Of a DNA stretch of 64,000 nt, positions 1 through 11,300 are shown piece by piece. The stretch lies in the NCBI GenBank assembly GCA_036426205.1, contig CM071573.1, positions 78,075,114 to 78,139,113 on the forward strand. The letters run 5' to 3'. The first letter of the stretch is position 1, and the number at the start of each line of letters is the position of its first letter. The notes beneath the pieces are model-generated. The model was not told the origin of the DNA and searched no databases. It saw only the letters and a list, made by a program, of their open reading frames with translations. Origin of the DNA: Ascaphus truei. Its lineage: Eukaryota > Chordata > Amphibia > Anura > Ascaphidae. The translations under genes and the position numbers were made by a program.

Positions 1-640
1 TAATCTTAAAACACAGAAGAGAGACGTTGGCATGGATACAATTTATGCAACTGTTCGGAACACTAGCAGTGGCCTAACAGAGAATCGAATTTTATGAGTC
101 ATTACTGACACAAGTGAACTCTCTTCCCATGAGCGCTATAGGCCAGGTCTGTACATACTGTGCTAATGATCACCACAGCTGTCTCTCACACATACTTTAT
201 ACTCCTTGTTTTTCCATCCTATACACCCAATAGGGACCACATAGTATCCACACACACTTTAATTGTGCTACTAACTCTCACATTTCCACACACCACACAC
301 CATTTATATCCACTCCCACTCCAAACACACCTTTTGTAAATTACTGTATATACTGTGGGCTCTCCATTCATTTTTATTCACACTGATACACATACACACT
401 CTTTCATCACTTGCTTTCAGGACCTTTGACAACTCCACCATAAAACACATCCACCCGGGGAAGGACCAGCACAGATAACATTCCAATAGACACTGTTTAT
501 AGTATAGAGCTTTGCTTGCTTCATTCATTGTAACATCGCCGAAGAAGAGATCAGTGTATCCTCGAGTCCGCACAAATAAAGCATTTCGTTAGCCACAGAC
601 GCGTATCATCTATTTATTTTTTGATTATTGAAGCTCGGCT
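1..640. other. No gene recognised
   Basis: AT-rich DNA with CACACA-rich stretches near 240-310 and short open frames without recognisable protein similarity or splice context. Confidence 0.5.
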
Positions 641-659
641 AACACGACTGTACCTATAA

Positions 660-706
660 ATATATAGCATTATATATGATATATATAATATATATATATA
701 TATATA
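660..706. repeat. TA dinucleotide tract
   Basis: Alternating TA with a few interruptions. Confidence 0.8.
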
Positions 707-851
707 TTGTACAAAGGCGATGTCACTCGCAATAAAGGTTGAAACCGGTGCTTGTCCCATATAATATTGAATAAAATGTAGATTCCTTACCAAAGGCAGC
801 ACAGGAGTCCAGACCACGCCCAAGAACGAGACAGCACTCGTCACTTGATTA

Positions 852-1016
852 TCTCAAATATAAAATGTATTGAAAAAAAAAGGCACATACAACCGGACGT
901 TTCGTCCTGAAACAGGACCTTTCTCAAGGGAGTGCTCCCTTGAAAAGGTCCTGTTTCAGGACCGAAACGTCGGTTGTACTGTATGTCCTTTTTTTTCAAT
1001 ACATTTATATTTGATA
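852..1016. repeat. Head-to-head palindrome with two degenerate hammerhead-like arms
   Basis: Arms of about 77 bp (852-929 and 936-1016) are near-perfect inverted copies around a six-base centre. Each arm, read outward, has CCCTTGA, a GGTCC stem with a TTTCA loop, then GAAACGTC and a poly-T stretch, the order of stem II and the 3' core in the hammerhead-like element at 58381. The 5' core is CTTGA(G)AAA rather than CTGANGA, so catalysis is unlikely. Probably two fused copies of a PLE-derived short element. Confidence 0.6.
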
Positions 1017-1803
1017 TCAATCTGAGTATATATATATATTAGGGATCATATAAATGTCTGACACATCATAAACTGTAGCATGGTGATTAATAATTAAAGA
1101 AATATGTTTGTGCGAACTAATATGGTATACAATGTAATAATGACTGTACAGTATTAAGTATAAATGTACAATAATGTACTGTATATCCATACATACCTCA
1201 ACAGTAATAATTCATATTTAATTCTTAGGAATGTACGATTACAATAAATAAATGAAGAATGGACACTATAAATAATGGAGAAGTGAATAAGTGTAAACAT
1301 TTTCAATTTCTCAATATTTTAACAAGATTTGATTAGCTTTTGGTAAGGCACAGGAGTAACACGTCTTTATCGCATGGGTTGATAACACGCATTCAGGTTT
1401 GAACAATGCGCATGTGCAGTGTATTGGAAAATGCGTCTCTGAAAAATTGAAATCCCCATTAATAGCTCTGCTACTTTTACGAACAGACGTTATTTTTGCA
1501 TCTCATTAGTTTTGTCGATACCCGTCGATACCCAATAAAATGATGACAAATAAAGTGCGTTCCTGGTTTCAGCAACCAGCATTATTAAAGCAAAAGTGCT
1601 TGAACGCTGAGGATCTACCCCATAATGTTTTATATGTAATTGGCAGTGGCTTAGCTAAACATGCGGGGACTGCCAGGCAAAATTTTGCGAATCCGTGATC
1701 CGCATGCCGGCTGATTGTGCGCATGCGTGATCCGCATGCCGGCTGCTAGTGCGCATGTGCGATTCGCACTTACCGACTTTGCTTTGGAACTGTTTACTTT
1801 ATA
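1016..1803. other. AT-rich DNA, no gene; MITE-like piece at 1645-1770
   Basis: No coding signal. 1645-1770 shares GCTAAACATGC and repeated GATCCGCATGCCGGCTG units with the hAT MITE at 42916-43072, so it is a decayed relative. Confidence 0.45.
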
Positions 1804-2777
1804 CAGCTTAACCCCATTATAGTGCGGTCCTCGGGGGGCCACCCGCGACCACCGCGTTATAAACGGGGTCGTGAAAAAAAATGGTCGCCGAAATGTATTA
1901 ATTTTTTGTGGTGGTACCGCGTCCACCGGAGAGAGAAAGCTAACAACTCTCCCAGCGTTCCCAGACCCAGTGGGGCAGCGGCAATAGCACGCAGCACTTA
2001 CCCGGCATCTGGCAGCTCTTCTCCCTGTCTCTGCTTCTTGCTTCTGCTTTCGTCTTGCGAGAGCAAGCTCCCTTAAAGAGACAGTGTGCCTGTGTGTGTG
2101 TGTGTGTGTGTATTTGACTGTGTGAGACTGTGTTGTGTGTGTGTCAGTGTGTTAGTCTGTCAGTGTGTCAGTGTGTGTGTATCTGTGTGTGTGTGTGTGT
2201 GTATCTGTGTGTGTCAGTGTGTGTGTGTGCAGTGTGCAGTGTGCTGTGAGTATGTGCAGTGTGCTGTGAGTGTGTGCAGTGTGCTGTGATTGTATGCAGT
2301 GTGCTGTGATTGTATGCAGTGGCTGTGAGTGTATGCTGTGAGTGTGTGCAGTGTGCTGTGAGTGTGCTGAGTGTATGCTGTGTGTGCAGTGTGCTGTGAG
2401 TGTGCTGTTTGTGCAGTGTGCTGTGAGTGTACTGTGTGAGAAGTGTGCTGTGAGTGTATGCTGTGTGTGCAGTGTGCTTTTAGTGTGCTGTGTGTGCAGT
2501 GTGCTGTGAGTGTATGCAGTGTGCTGTGCGTGTGTGCAGTGTGCTGTGAGTATATGCAGTGTGCTGTGAGTGTGTGCAGTGTGCTGTGAGTGTATGCAGT
2601 GTTCTGTGAATGTATGCAGTGTGCTGTGAGTGTGTGCAGTGTGCTGTGAATGTATGCAGTCTTCAGTGAGTGTGCAGTGTGTGCAAAATTTTTTTTTTTA
2701 AATTCGGGGTCCACGCTCAAACTGCATTATAAGAGGATCTGCGTTATAGCGGATCGCGCTATAACGGGGTTGAGCTG
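1804..2777. mobile_element. TA-flanked DNA transposon (Tc1/mariner type) containing a minisatellite
   Basis: Ends are inverted repeats, CAGCTTAACCCC at the left and the complement of CAGCTCAACCCC at the right, with similarity running about 30 bases. TA flanks both ends (1802-1803, 2778-2779). No transposase is present. The middle is filled by a GT-rich minisatellite. Confidence 0.7.
2085..2690. repeat. GTGTGCAGTGTGCTGTGAG minisatellite
   Basis: A (TG)n tract passes into about 20-40 base units built from GTGTGCTGTGAGTGTATGCA. The long open frames here, including a 168-residue minus frame, are low-complexity products of the repeat. Confidence 0.9.
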
Positions 2778-2779
2778 TA

Positions 2780-3250
2780 TATACAACAAACGATAGAGAA
2801 GCCCAATGCTACATCTAATATGACAAAAATACACAGTAAATACTTATATATTCTCTTGAAAAAGGGTAATTTAGTTTAACCCTTTGGCCAAAGCATTGTA
2901 AGCTTGTGAGCCACGACAAGGCAGACACCTGTTCGCAAGGCCTAACACTACCAGATAAAATACTAATATACCTCTATTAGGATTAAAATTCTCATTTACC
3001 TCTATTAGGAGGGAGAAAGACCACCATTGGATCTGTATCCAGTAGAATGAAAGGACCTACTAACTTGGGAAGTGGGAGGCGCAGGCTTAAAATCTGGTAA
3101 GGAGGAGCCACTAACCTCCAACAGCTGAGACAGCTGAAAATAAGTTAAAAAACACACATGACCCTTTTTCAAGAGAATACATAAGTATTTTACTGTGTAT
3201 TTTTGTCATATTGGATGTAGCATTGGGCTTCTCTGTCGTTTGTTTTATAC
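2780..3250. repeat. Inverted repeat, PLE-like fold-back
   Basis: Arms of about 90 bp (2780-2870 and 3157-3248) are inverted copies, sharing GAGAAGCCCAATGCTACATC and TTCTCTTGAAAAAGGG. Fold-backs of this form in the window carry hammerhead motifs; here only a CTTGAAAAAGGG-like piece remains. Confidence 0.5.
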
Positions 3251-3787
3251 ATTTGCCACGCTCAATAGCTCTCACTTTTGACACATATATATTTTGTGGG
3301 GGCTCAGGGGTTCCCAAAAAGAGCTTGCTGGGGTTTTGTGTGTTTGTTTACTTTATATATACCAAAGGACTGTTTGCTTTACACATGTAACCGGTGTTCC
3401 CCCACCCGACAGGAGATTTCTCTATTACATGGTGTGGTGGTGCTCACCTGCAGGTATACAGAAGGCCTTGAGTGTCCGCCGATATTAGTGGGGATTGAAC
3501 AGGACAGGCTTTTGGTGATCTGCAGCTCCCTTCTCCTATGGTACAGTGCCTCCATTCCAACAGGGCCTATCATGGATAGGTGCAGTCCCCGCCAGAAAAT
3601 CTCTTTCCCTCCCCCTGTAAGACTGCAGCCTCAGGCAGGAGTAAAACAAATAACTTGGGTCTTTGTTTCTGGCTCAGCATACAAGGTCTTACAGCATACT
3701 TCAGCACAACCTCTTCTCCTTCATCCCTGGACTCAATGCCCAGGGCTTCAGGCCCCAAAGGTCTATCCATGACTCCCACACTCCCTG

Positions 3788-5458
3788 GTGTAGTATGAGG
3801 AAGTTGCTTCCAGTCATACCATTACTCAAAAACAGCAAGCTTGACCCTACCTGTCTTTCTAACTATCGACCTGTCTCCCTCCTGCCTTTTGCCTCTAAAC
3901 TCCTTGAACGTCTTGTATTCTCTCGCTTGCTCCATTTTCTCAACACCTATTCTCTCCTAGACCCTCTACAATCTGGCTTCCGCACTGCTCACTCCACGGA
4001 AACAGCCCTCACTAAAATAACTGACGACCTCCATGCTGCCAAAGACAGAGGTCATTACACTCTGCTCATATTACTCAACCTCTCTGCAGCATTTGACACT
4101 GTGGACCACCCTCTTCTCCTTCACATTCTCCATACTCTTGGTATTCGGAACAAAGCTCTATCCTGGATCTCATCCTACCTCTCCCATCGTACTTTCAGTG
4201 TCTCTTCTGCTAACACCTCCTCCTCCTCTATTGATCTCTCTGTGGGGGTACCCCAGGGCTCTGTCCTGGGACCTCTTCTCTTTTTTCTGTACACACTCTC
4301 CCTAGGTGACCTAATAACATCTTTTGGGTTTAAATATCACCTCTATGCTGACGACACACAAATATACTTTTCAACACCTGACCTTACACCTGCTATACAG
4401 ACCAAAGTTTCTGAATATCTCTCTGCTATATCATCCTGGATGGCCCTCCGTCGCCTTAAACTCAACATGGATAAAACAGAGCTCCTCATACTTCCTCCCA
4501 AACCTGGCCCTACTACCTCCTTCCACATTACTGTTGGAACTACGATCATCCACCCAGTAGCCCAAGCACACTGCCTAGGGGTCACACTTGACTCCTCTCT
4601 CACATTCACCCCTCACATTCAAAACATTTCTAAAACTTGTCGCTTTTTCCTCCGCAATATAACAAAGATACGCCCTTTCCTCTGTTGCTCGACTCCTAAA
4701 ACTCTGACTCAGGCCCTCATTCTCTCCCGTCTTGATTACTGTAACCTCCTGCTGTTCGGCCTTCCTGCCTCTCACCTGTCTCCCCTACAATCTATCCTAA
4801 ATGCTGCTGCCAGAATCACTCTACTATTTCCTAGATCTGTCTCAGCATGTCCCCTCCTGAAATCCCTCTCCTGGCTTCCAATCAAATCCCGCATCTCACA
4901 TTCCATTCTCCTCCTCACTTTTAAAGCTTTACACTCTTCTGCCCCTCCTTACATCTCAGCCCTAATTTCTCGCTTTGCACCACCCCGACTCTTGCGTTCT
5001 GCTCAAGGATGTCTTCTTTCTACCCCCTTTTTATCTAAAGCCCTCTAGCGCCTTAAACCTTTTTCACTGACTGCCCACACCTCTGGAATGCCCTTCCCCT
5101 CAGTACCCGACTAGCACCCTCTCTATCCATCTTTAAGACCCACCTTAAGACACACTTGCTTAAAGAAGCATACGAATAGCACTGTGAACATTCTGAACAC
5201 ATGATACATAAAGCTTGGCCCCCTGCACTTACCAGAACTCCCTCCTACTGTCTCTGTACGTTCTCCCTACCTACCAATTAGATTGTAAGCTCCTCGGGGC
5301 AGGGACTCCTCTTCCTTAATGTTATGTTTGTCTAAAGCACTTATTCCCATGATCTGTTATTTATATTATCTGTTATTTATTCGATTACCACATGTATTAC
5401 TACTGTGAAGCGCTATGTACATTAATGGCGCTATCTAAATAAAGACATACAATACAAT
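3788..5458 (+). mobile_element. L2-type non-LTR retrotransposon, 5'-truncated
   Basis: Contains the reverse transcriptase and a typical frog L2 3' end: TGTAAGCTCCTCGGGGCAGG, AATGGCGCTATCTAAATAAA and an ACAAT tail. The endonuclease part is missing. Flanks share ACTCCC near 3779 and 5459, a possible target duplication. Confidence 0.85.
3800..5048 (+). pseudogene. L2 reverse transcriptase, inactive
   Basis: The open frame 3663-5048 (461 codons) carries NYRPVSLLP at residues 67-75, [13 protein letters not shown] at 195-207 and YADD at 228-231, the CR1/L2-clade reverse transcriptase signature. Motif A reads LLNLSAAFD, with Asn at residue 139 where the first catalytic Asp is expected, so the enzyme should be dead. 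The first 45 codons come from the flanking LTR-like repeat. After 5048 the C-terminal FKTHLKTHLL part continues in another frame (a stop or frameshift). Confidence 0.85.
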
Positions 5459-5789
5459 ACTCCCCTGCGAGAGGGAAGGCCTGACACCACGTCCCTGCCT
5501 CAGCACACACAATAACACTCCTCCTCCTCCCCCAGAGGGGGAAGGAAGAGAGAACACACCTCTCTCACTGAGGAGTGAGAGAGACAGAACCACTACATTT
5601 GGAGCTGCAGCCCTTTTGTGTTACCAGGGGAGGATCCCAGGTCTGAGCCCCATTTGTGGACAGTACCTAGGCCTTACACCACCCCCCTGTCACTGAAGGG
5701 AGCTTTTTACTGCAGCAGAGCATAGATTTAAACCTAACACTGCCTGCGCTGGTACCAGGGCTTATGTGTTAGGCTGAGCATATAGTGCA

Positions 5790-7900
5790 GGCGATGTCGC
5801 TGGCAGCAAGGGGCGGTGACGTCAGGCAGAGGCTATGTGATTGGTTTATTGCAGTCACGTGGCATGGCCATCGCGGTAAATATCAAAATCTATTGACTTC
5901 AGCAATTTTGGTCGCTGAGTTGCCGTCACGACCACTATAGGCGCAAACAACGGATTACATCTACTTGCTTTGATGCTGCCTGCCGTCAACGTCGCCGTAG
6001 CTGGCACTATAAGCGCAGCCTTAGGCAGAGAAATTAGTAGCCCACGGGGTACCTGGCTACACATATATATTATAAAAGACCTTCCAGGGGGTCTAAAACC
6101 AGGCCGCAGGGAATAGGAGATTTTAATAATTACTGTGCACTATAATTTATCTAATTATCAATGTGGGCTCTATGCATTAGAGGGAACATTCCAGCGCAAA
6201 GTCTTTATTTTGTTTCAACTTGCTCTGAAATATATCAGTGCCAGGCGGCGTCCATGTGGTAATCTTAGTTGCGTCATTTTTGGGTCTGTCTACGATGAGA
6301 TGATGGATTTATGGGGAGGAGTCAGGGCAGTTACATTTGCTTATCGGCACCGGTCTGTGTGTTAAAAAATGTGCATCTTACGGTTTCTGCGTGGATTTTC
6401 TTTGTCGCCTTAAAGGTGGCGGCAGCCTTTTTTTTAGCGCAGAATATTAGTTCAGCATGCACCAAAATTGTAAAACACTAGGAATACAATTTAACAATGT
6501 GTTTCAGAGAGAGAAAATGCCTTTATTTATATACACGTGTTCCTGCACACGTACTTCTGACACATAAGAGCCCGGTGTATTTTCTCAAATTCGAATGTGA
6601 CATAAGTTTTGTGTTATATAGTTTTACTTACAGTGCACTAATTATCTAATGTAATTAACTTTTTATTGGGATTAACCATTTCTAATATTTACTAATGGTT
6701 TTTAACACTTTATTTAAATAATTGGCCAAAGGTTTTATCACCATCGCACCTCTCTGTGTCACATATTGGGGGCTACGCACAAAGCAGTGATAAGTGTTTT
6801 TAAGTGAGATAAATGCCTTTATGGCGCAATTTTTTTTTTAGCAATGACTCTGTTTTGGTGATAAAAAAACTTTTAAGCGCGATTCTGCAGTGTTTTCACT
6901 GCTTTGTGAACTTAAAAACACTTTTCACTGCTTTGTACATAGCCCCCATTGTGTTTAAGTGTTTTCGGAACATTGGCAGAAAATATAACGTGTTGAAATA
7001 GAAAAAGTTAAATCAACGACTTGTTTAATTTCACATATTAAAGTATTTACAGCTGTCATTGGTCATTCTCTTGTACCTGGTAAAAACAAAGCTAGCAAAT
7101 ATTTGTGCGTGCTTTACTTTGGAATGTTTGGTGATTGTGAAAGATCTCTGCTGTGAGTTTGGCCGTTTGACTGCGCCAGAAACTGAAATCAAAACTGGAT
7201 GATCTGCAAGGCTGAGGCTGATGCAACGTCTCGGCGTCAGTATAATAAGGATAGGAACCAGAGATGGCGGAACTTTGCAGAATTTCCCGAGCTTTCCATT
7301 CAAAATCCGTTCCGCGGTGTTAAATCCGTCGATGTGATTGTTGCAGTTTCAATCTGTGCGGATTAATCAAAAACTGCCAATGGATACAATCCGCTGGTGG
7401 ATGTTACCAATCCAATCCGCGCGTGAATTCCTGAATCCGGGGATCGAATTCTTAGGTTTGTGGAATCCGCGGATTGGAGTGTCAATGATAAAAATGAATC
7501 CGGAAAAGGCGAATCGCCCTTCTTGAGATTGATTCGCGGAAATCCGTGGACCAAAGGAACTGGCCGATCCGGAGCGGATCCAAATACCCCCCCCCCCAAA
7601 AAAAATTTGCCCTTCTCTAATAGGAAACTAGTCCCTGTATTGTGATGTGTGAATATATTATACACGATGCACAGAAATCACCAACTACCTCTGCCTTACA
7701 CACATAAAATACATTGAAATCTCTTTTGGGCAGGAATTCTGAGTATGAATTAATAAAACATTAAAGACACTTGCTCACTAACCTCTCTCTGCCAGTTATG
7801 TGCCATCTTTATAGTGAGACAAAAAAAATAAGATAGTAAGCTCTTTGGGTCGTGGATTTAACTCGGTTATTCAAGCAATCGACCTGCTACATTATCGTGT
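5790..7900. other. Intergenic DNA downstream of collectin A
   Basis: No gene seen. It holds a MITE at 6768-6947 and a stretch at 7260-7600 rich in GAATCCG/AATCCGCGG variants that looks like a decayed repeat. The rest is AT-rich. Confidence 0.5.
6768..6947. mobile_element. MITE with GGGGGCTA ends
   Basis: Inverted ends GGGGGCTACGCACAAAGCAG and the complement of GGGGGCTATGTACAAAGCAG, 180 bp, internally palindromic (AAGTGTTTTTAAG near each end). Ends recall the GGGGCTTATGCAGAGAGG family at 34848 and 35565. Confidence 0.7.
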
Positions 7901-7915
7901 TCAAAAAGACAAAAC

Positions 7916-7921
7916 TTTATT
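7916..7921 (-). other. Probable polyadenylation signal of collectin A
   Basis: AATAAA on the minus strand, 79 bases past the stop codon of collectin A and followed by a T/G-rich stretch. It is the first AATAAA in the 3' flank, which suggests a short 3' UTR. Confidence 0.55.
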
Positions 7922-7999
7922 GATGAGAAAAGATTGTTTAAAGAGCCAAAAATGTGGCACATTTACAAGCAGTAGACGCAGCTCAGCATACGGTCATTT

Positions 8000-8379
8000 C
8001 TAAAACTCACATACAATAATATTCTTTGCATCGCAGCTCCTGTCATTCCATTTGCTTTCAGTTTGGGAAATCTCAGCACAGTTTTCAGATTTTTGGCCGT
8101 TGGGTTCATTTGGGCGCCAATTACTGTACGTGATTCGCTTCCCATTAAGGTACACAAAAACACCTTCTTGCTTCTTGTCATCTATGCCCATAAAGATGGA
8201 CCGACTGGCTGCTTTCGCAAACTGATGAATAATGTCATTTTCCGCGCTGTTCAGCGGTGTAGCTAAAGTTCCACCATCTCTCTCACAAGTAGCCTGAGCT
8301 GTGGAATAATCACCCTCCTTTTCTTTGGTTGCATAGAATTTGTCTCCAGTTGTCCTCACTCCGCTCATGAAATACAAAA
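8000..8379 (-). CDS. Collectin A exon 5: C-type lectin domain
   Basis: 380 nt from a TTTTTTAACAG acceptor to a TAG at 8002-8000, encoding residues 152-277. The four canonical Cys, NEPN, WND and the C-terminal IIVCEF are present, so the main calcium and sugar site is intact. Ser-Glu-Asn precedes the third-loop Cys. The upstream intron is 4.7 kb because several mobile elements have entered it. Confidence 0.92.
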
Positions 8380-11300
8380 CTGTTAAAAAAAGTAAAGGCC
8401 TTTTAAACCAAAATAACACTTCATACCTATCCGCCAATCACACGTACAGTCTGAAGGTGGCCTGCTTGTCTCCAGTATATACTTCACTTATAATTCTGTA
8501 ATTTAAGGATATACAGTATATATACACATATACTTACATACATACACAGTATAGAAACCGCACACAATGACTTATTAGCATTTGCTTAATTAGCTAAGCA
8601 TCTCTGTGGAGATAGAATAAGTTATGTTTTTTTAAGTACAGTAGCCCTAAAAAAGAGTTGAAAAAAGACTTTGTTTTGTCTAAGACAAAAATGACATTTA
8701 TTAAAGGTGACATGCCGGGTGCTCGTTGGCACGCAGAATCCAGGTCTGCAGGTTAACCAGTACAGTATATGGTAAATAAAGTAGGTTTGGGAAACCTATG
8801 GAGTATACGTGTGCTTCCTTGGAAAGGATAACATGACATAACATGCCTTTTTTAATGTATATGTGCTGGTACAGTACATATACGAGTAGACCTTTCATTG
8901 TTGTGCTCTTTGTACTTCCCTTTTATAGAGATATGGTACTTTTCTAGCTGTGCTAGGTCTGTATGTGTAAAATTCAAACATAAAAATGACCTGCTTGCAG
9001 CATTTAATTTCAATGGGACTCTATTCATTTACTAATTGATATTATTAGGGCCGCCAACAGGGGGGGGGGGGGTCTGCCGATGTTGGCGTCCCGGGCCCGG
9101 TGAGTCAGAAAAAAAAAGTGTCTGACAAAAAAAAAAAGCTGTACTGTATCAAAAAAAATAAAAAGAGAGGGGATCCAATCCCGACCCGCCTCATGGGCAT
9201 CCACTTTCCTCCCCCCACACCTACCAGCATCCACCTTCCCGGCATCCCCTTCCCCCCCCCCCACCCCTACCAGCATCCACCTTCCCCTCCCCCCGCCCCT
9301 ACCGGCATCCACCTTCCCCTCCCCCCACCCCTACCAGCATCCACCTTCCCCTCCCCCCACCCCTACCGGCATCCGCCTTCCCATCCCCCCCACCCCTACT
9401 GGCATTCACTTTCCCCTCCCCCCACCTATACCAGCATCCACCTTCCCCCCCCACCCCTACCAGCATCCACCTTCCCCCCCACACCTAACGGCATCCACCT
9501 TCCCCTCCCCCTCCCCTACCAGCATCCACCTTCCCTCCCAACACCTACCGGCATCCACTGGACCCGGCCTGATCATCCAGAAGGTAAGTCTTTTTTTTAT
9601 ATGTATTGTGGGGGCGGGCGTGGGGTGGGTCTTGGGGGTATTGTTACATGTATTGGGGGGCTTGGGGGTATTGTTACAATGTTTGCGTGGGGCTTGGGGT
9701 TTCGGACGGTATTGTGGGGCTTGGGGTAGTTACTGTATTGTGGGGCTTGGGGGTATTGTTTACATGTAATTGTGTGGCGTGGGGGTATTGTTACATGTAG
9801 TGGTTGGGTCTTGTGGGGCAATTTGTATATTATTGTGGGTCTTGGGGGAATTTTATATGTATTGGGTGGGGAATTTGTATGTATAGTGGGACTTTAGTGG
9901 GGTGTATGTTTTTATGTTTTTTGGGGAGGGTTGTTTTTTGTGATGTGTGTGTGTGTGTGTGTTGTGTGTGGTTTGTGTGTAATATTATATACTCTACATT
10001 ACATATCTGTATATCCAGACACTATCCACAGTAAGCAAATATAGGTTGTATGGGGGTATATGATTGTTTTTTTTAAAATATGTATTGGCTTGGTGGTTTT
10101 TTTTGTATGCTTTGGGGGGGGGGGGGGTTGTAATATTTGGGGGTGGGAGTTTCGGGCCTGGGAATATTTGCTATATATCTTGTGGGGGAATTTTGTGTGG
10201 TGGGGTAATTGACGGAGGAGACGGAGGGGGAGTGAGGCGGAACAGAGGGAGTAGAGTGAGTGCTGGGAAGAGAATTACATCGAGGAGTGAGAGGGGTGAA
10301 TGTGAGGGAGAGAAATATTATATTAGTGTGTTAGGGACCCTGAGATGTGGTCTGCCATGTAGTGGCTCCAGGGCCTTAGCAACACTTTTGGCCAAATGTT
10401 AAACAAAGACCATTTTAGATTAATAGATATCTATACATATATATTTAGGCACTGTACCGTGTATAATTTTCACTGCATGTGCACTGAGCTCCTGTCTGTG
10501 TTTCACTTTCAGTCTCTGGTTTTAAATATATATATATTATATATATATATATCAAATCTATAGATATGATATATCTATATATTATATATATATATATATA
10601 TAGATATCAATCTATTATCCTATAGATATAGATATATATCTATATATATATATCTAGATATATACTTAATATTCATATCTATATAATAGATCATAAGATA
10701 TATATCTATATATATATATATATATATTATATATAGTAATATATATTATTTATTCCCAGTAAGCAATATATGTATGGAGGGTTATATGTATTGTTTTTTT
10801 TTTTTTATATATGTATTGGCTTGGTGGTTTTATTTGTATACATTTGGGGGCGGGGGTTGTATATATTTGAGGGGTGGGGATTTTTTTGTATGTATTTCTG
10901 GCTGGGAATTTTTTTGCTATATATCTTGTGGGGGGAATTGTGTGAGGGGGGGAATGAGTGGGCGTGGGGTAATTGATGGAGGGAGATGAGAGAGGGGGTG
11001 AGATGGAAGGGAGAGAAATACATGGGAAGAGGAGGGAGATGAGAGAGGGGATGAGTGAGGAAAAGAGGGAGTAAGAATGAGACGCTGGGGAGAGAAATAC
11101 ATGCGAGGCGGGCGAGTGAGAGGGGGTGAGATAGAAGGGAGAGAAATACATGGGAGGGAGGGGAGAAAGAGAGGGGGCTCGTGAGGTGTGAAATGATGGG
11201 CAATACCGCCGACACGGTGGGGGGGGGGGGCTGCTTAAAATATTTTTCCCGGGCCCCACGATTTCTGTTGGCGGCCCTGAATATTATTACTGTTTCCTTG

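Larger units (their letters stand above)
3390..5790. mobile_element. LTR-like repeat split by an L2 LINE
   Basis: 3390-3787 and 5459-5790 resemble the segments at 52010-52705 and 25400-26160 (GGTGCTCACCTGCAGG, CAGTGCCTCC, TTTCCCTCCCCCTG), suggesting one LTR family of frog type. The L2 at 3788-5458 interrupts it. Its ends were not fixed. Confidence 0.45.
9047..11280. mobile_element. hAT-like element in the last intron of collectin A
   Basis: Inverted ends AGGGCCGCCAACAG and its complement; exact 8-bp flanking duplication ATATTATT (9039-9046 and 11281-11288). No transposase. Inside are a C-rich minisatellite, G-rich repeats, an LTR-like piece (10325-10515) and a TA tract. The segment 10020-10290 is repeated at about 10755-11000. 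Confidence 0.8.

Noticed and set aside
2214..2720. 168-codon His/Thr-rich minus frame
   Set aside because: Low-complexity translation of the GT-rich minisatellite.
3278..3772. 164-codon frame
   Set aside because: Lies in LTR-like repeat DNA; no recognisable domain.
9100..9729. 209-codon proline/histidine-rich frame
   Set aside because: Product of the 33-bp C-rich minisatellite within a hAT-like element.
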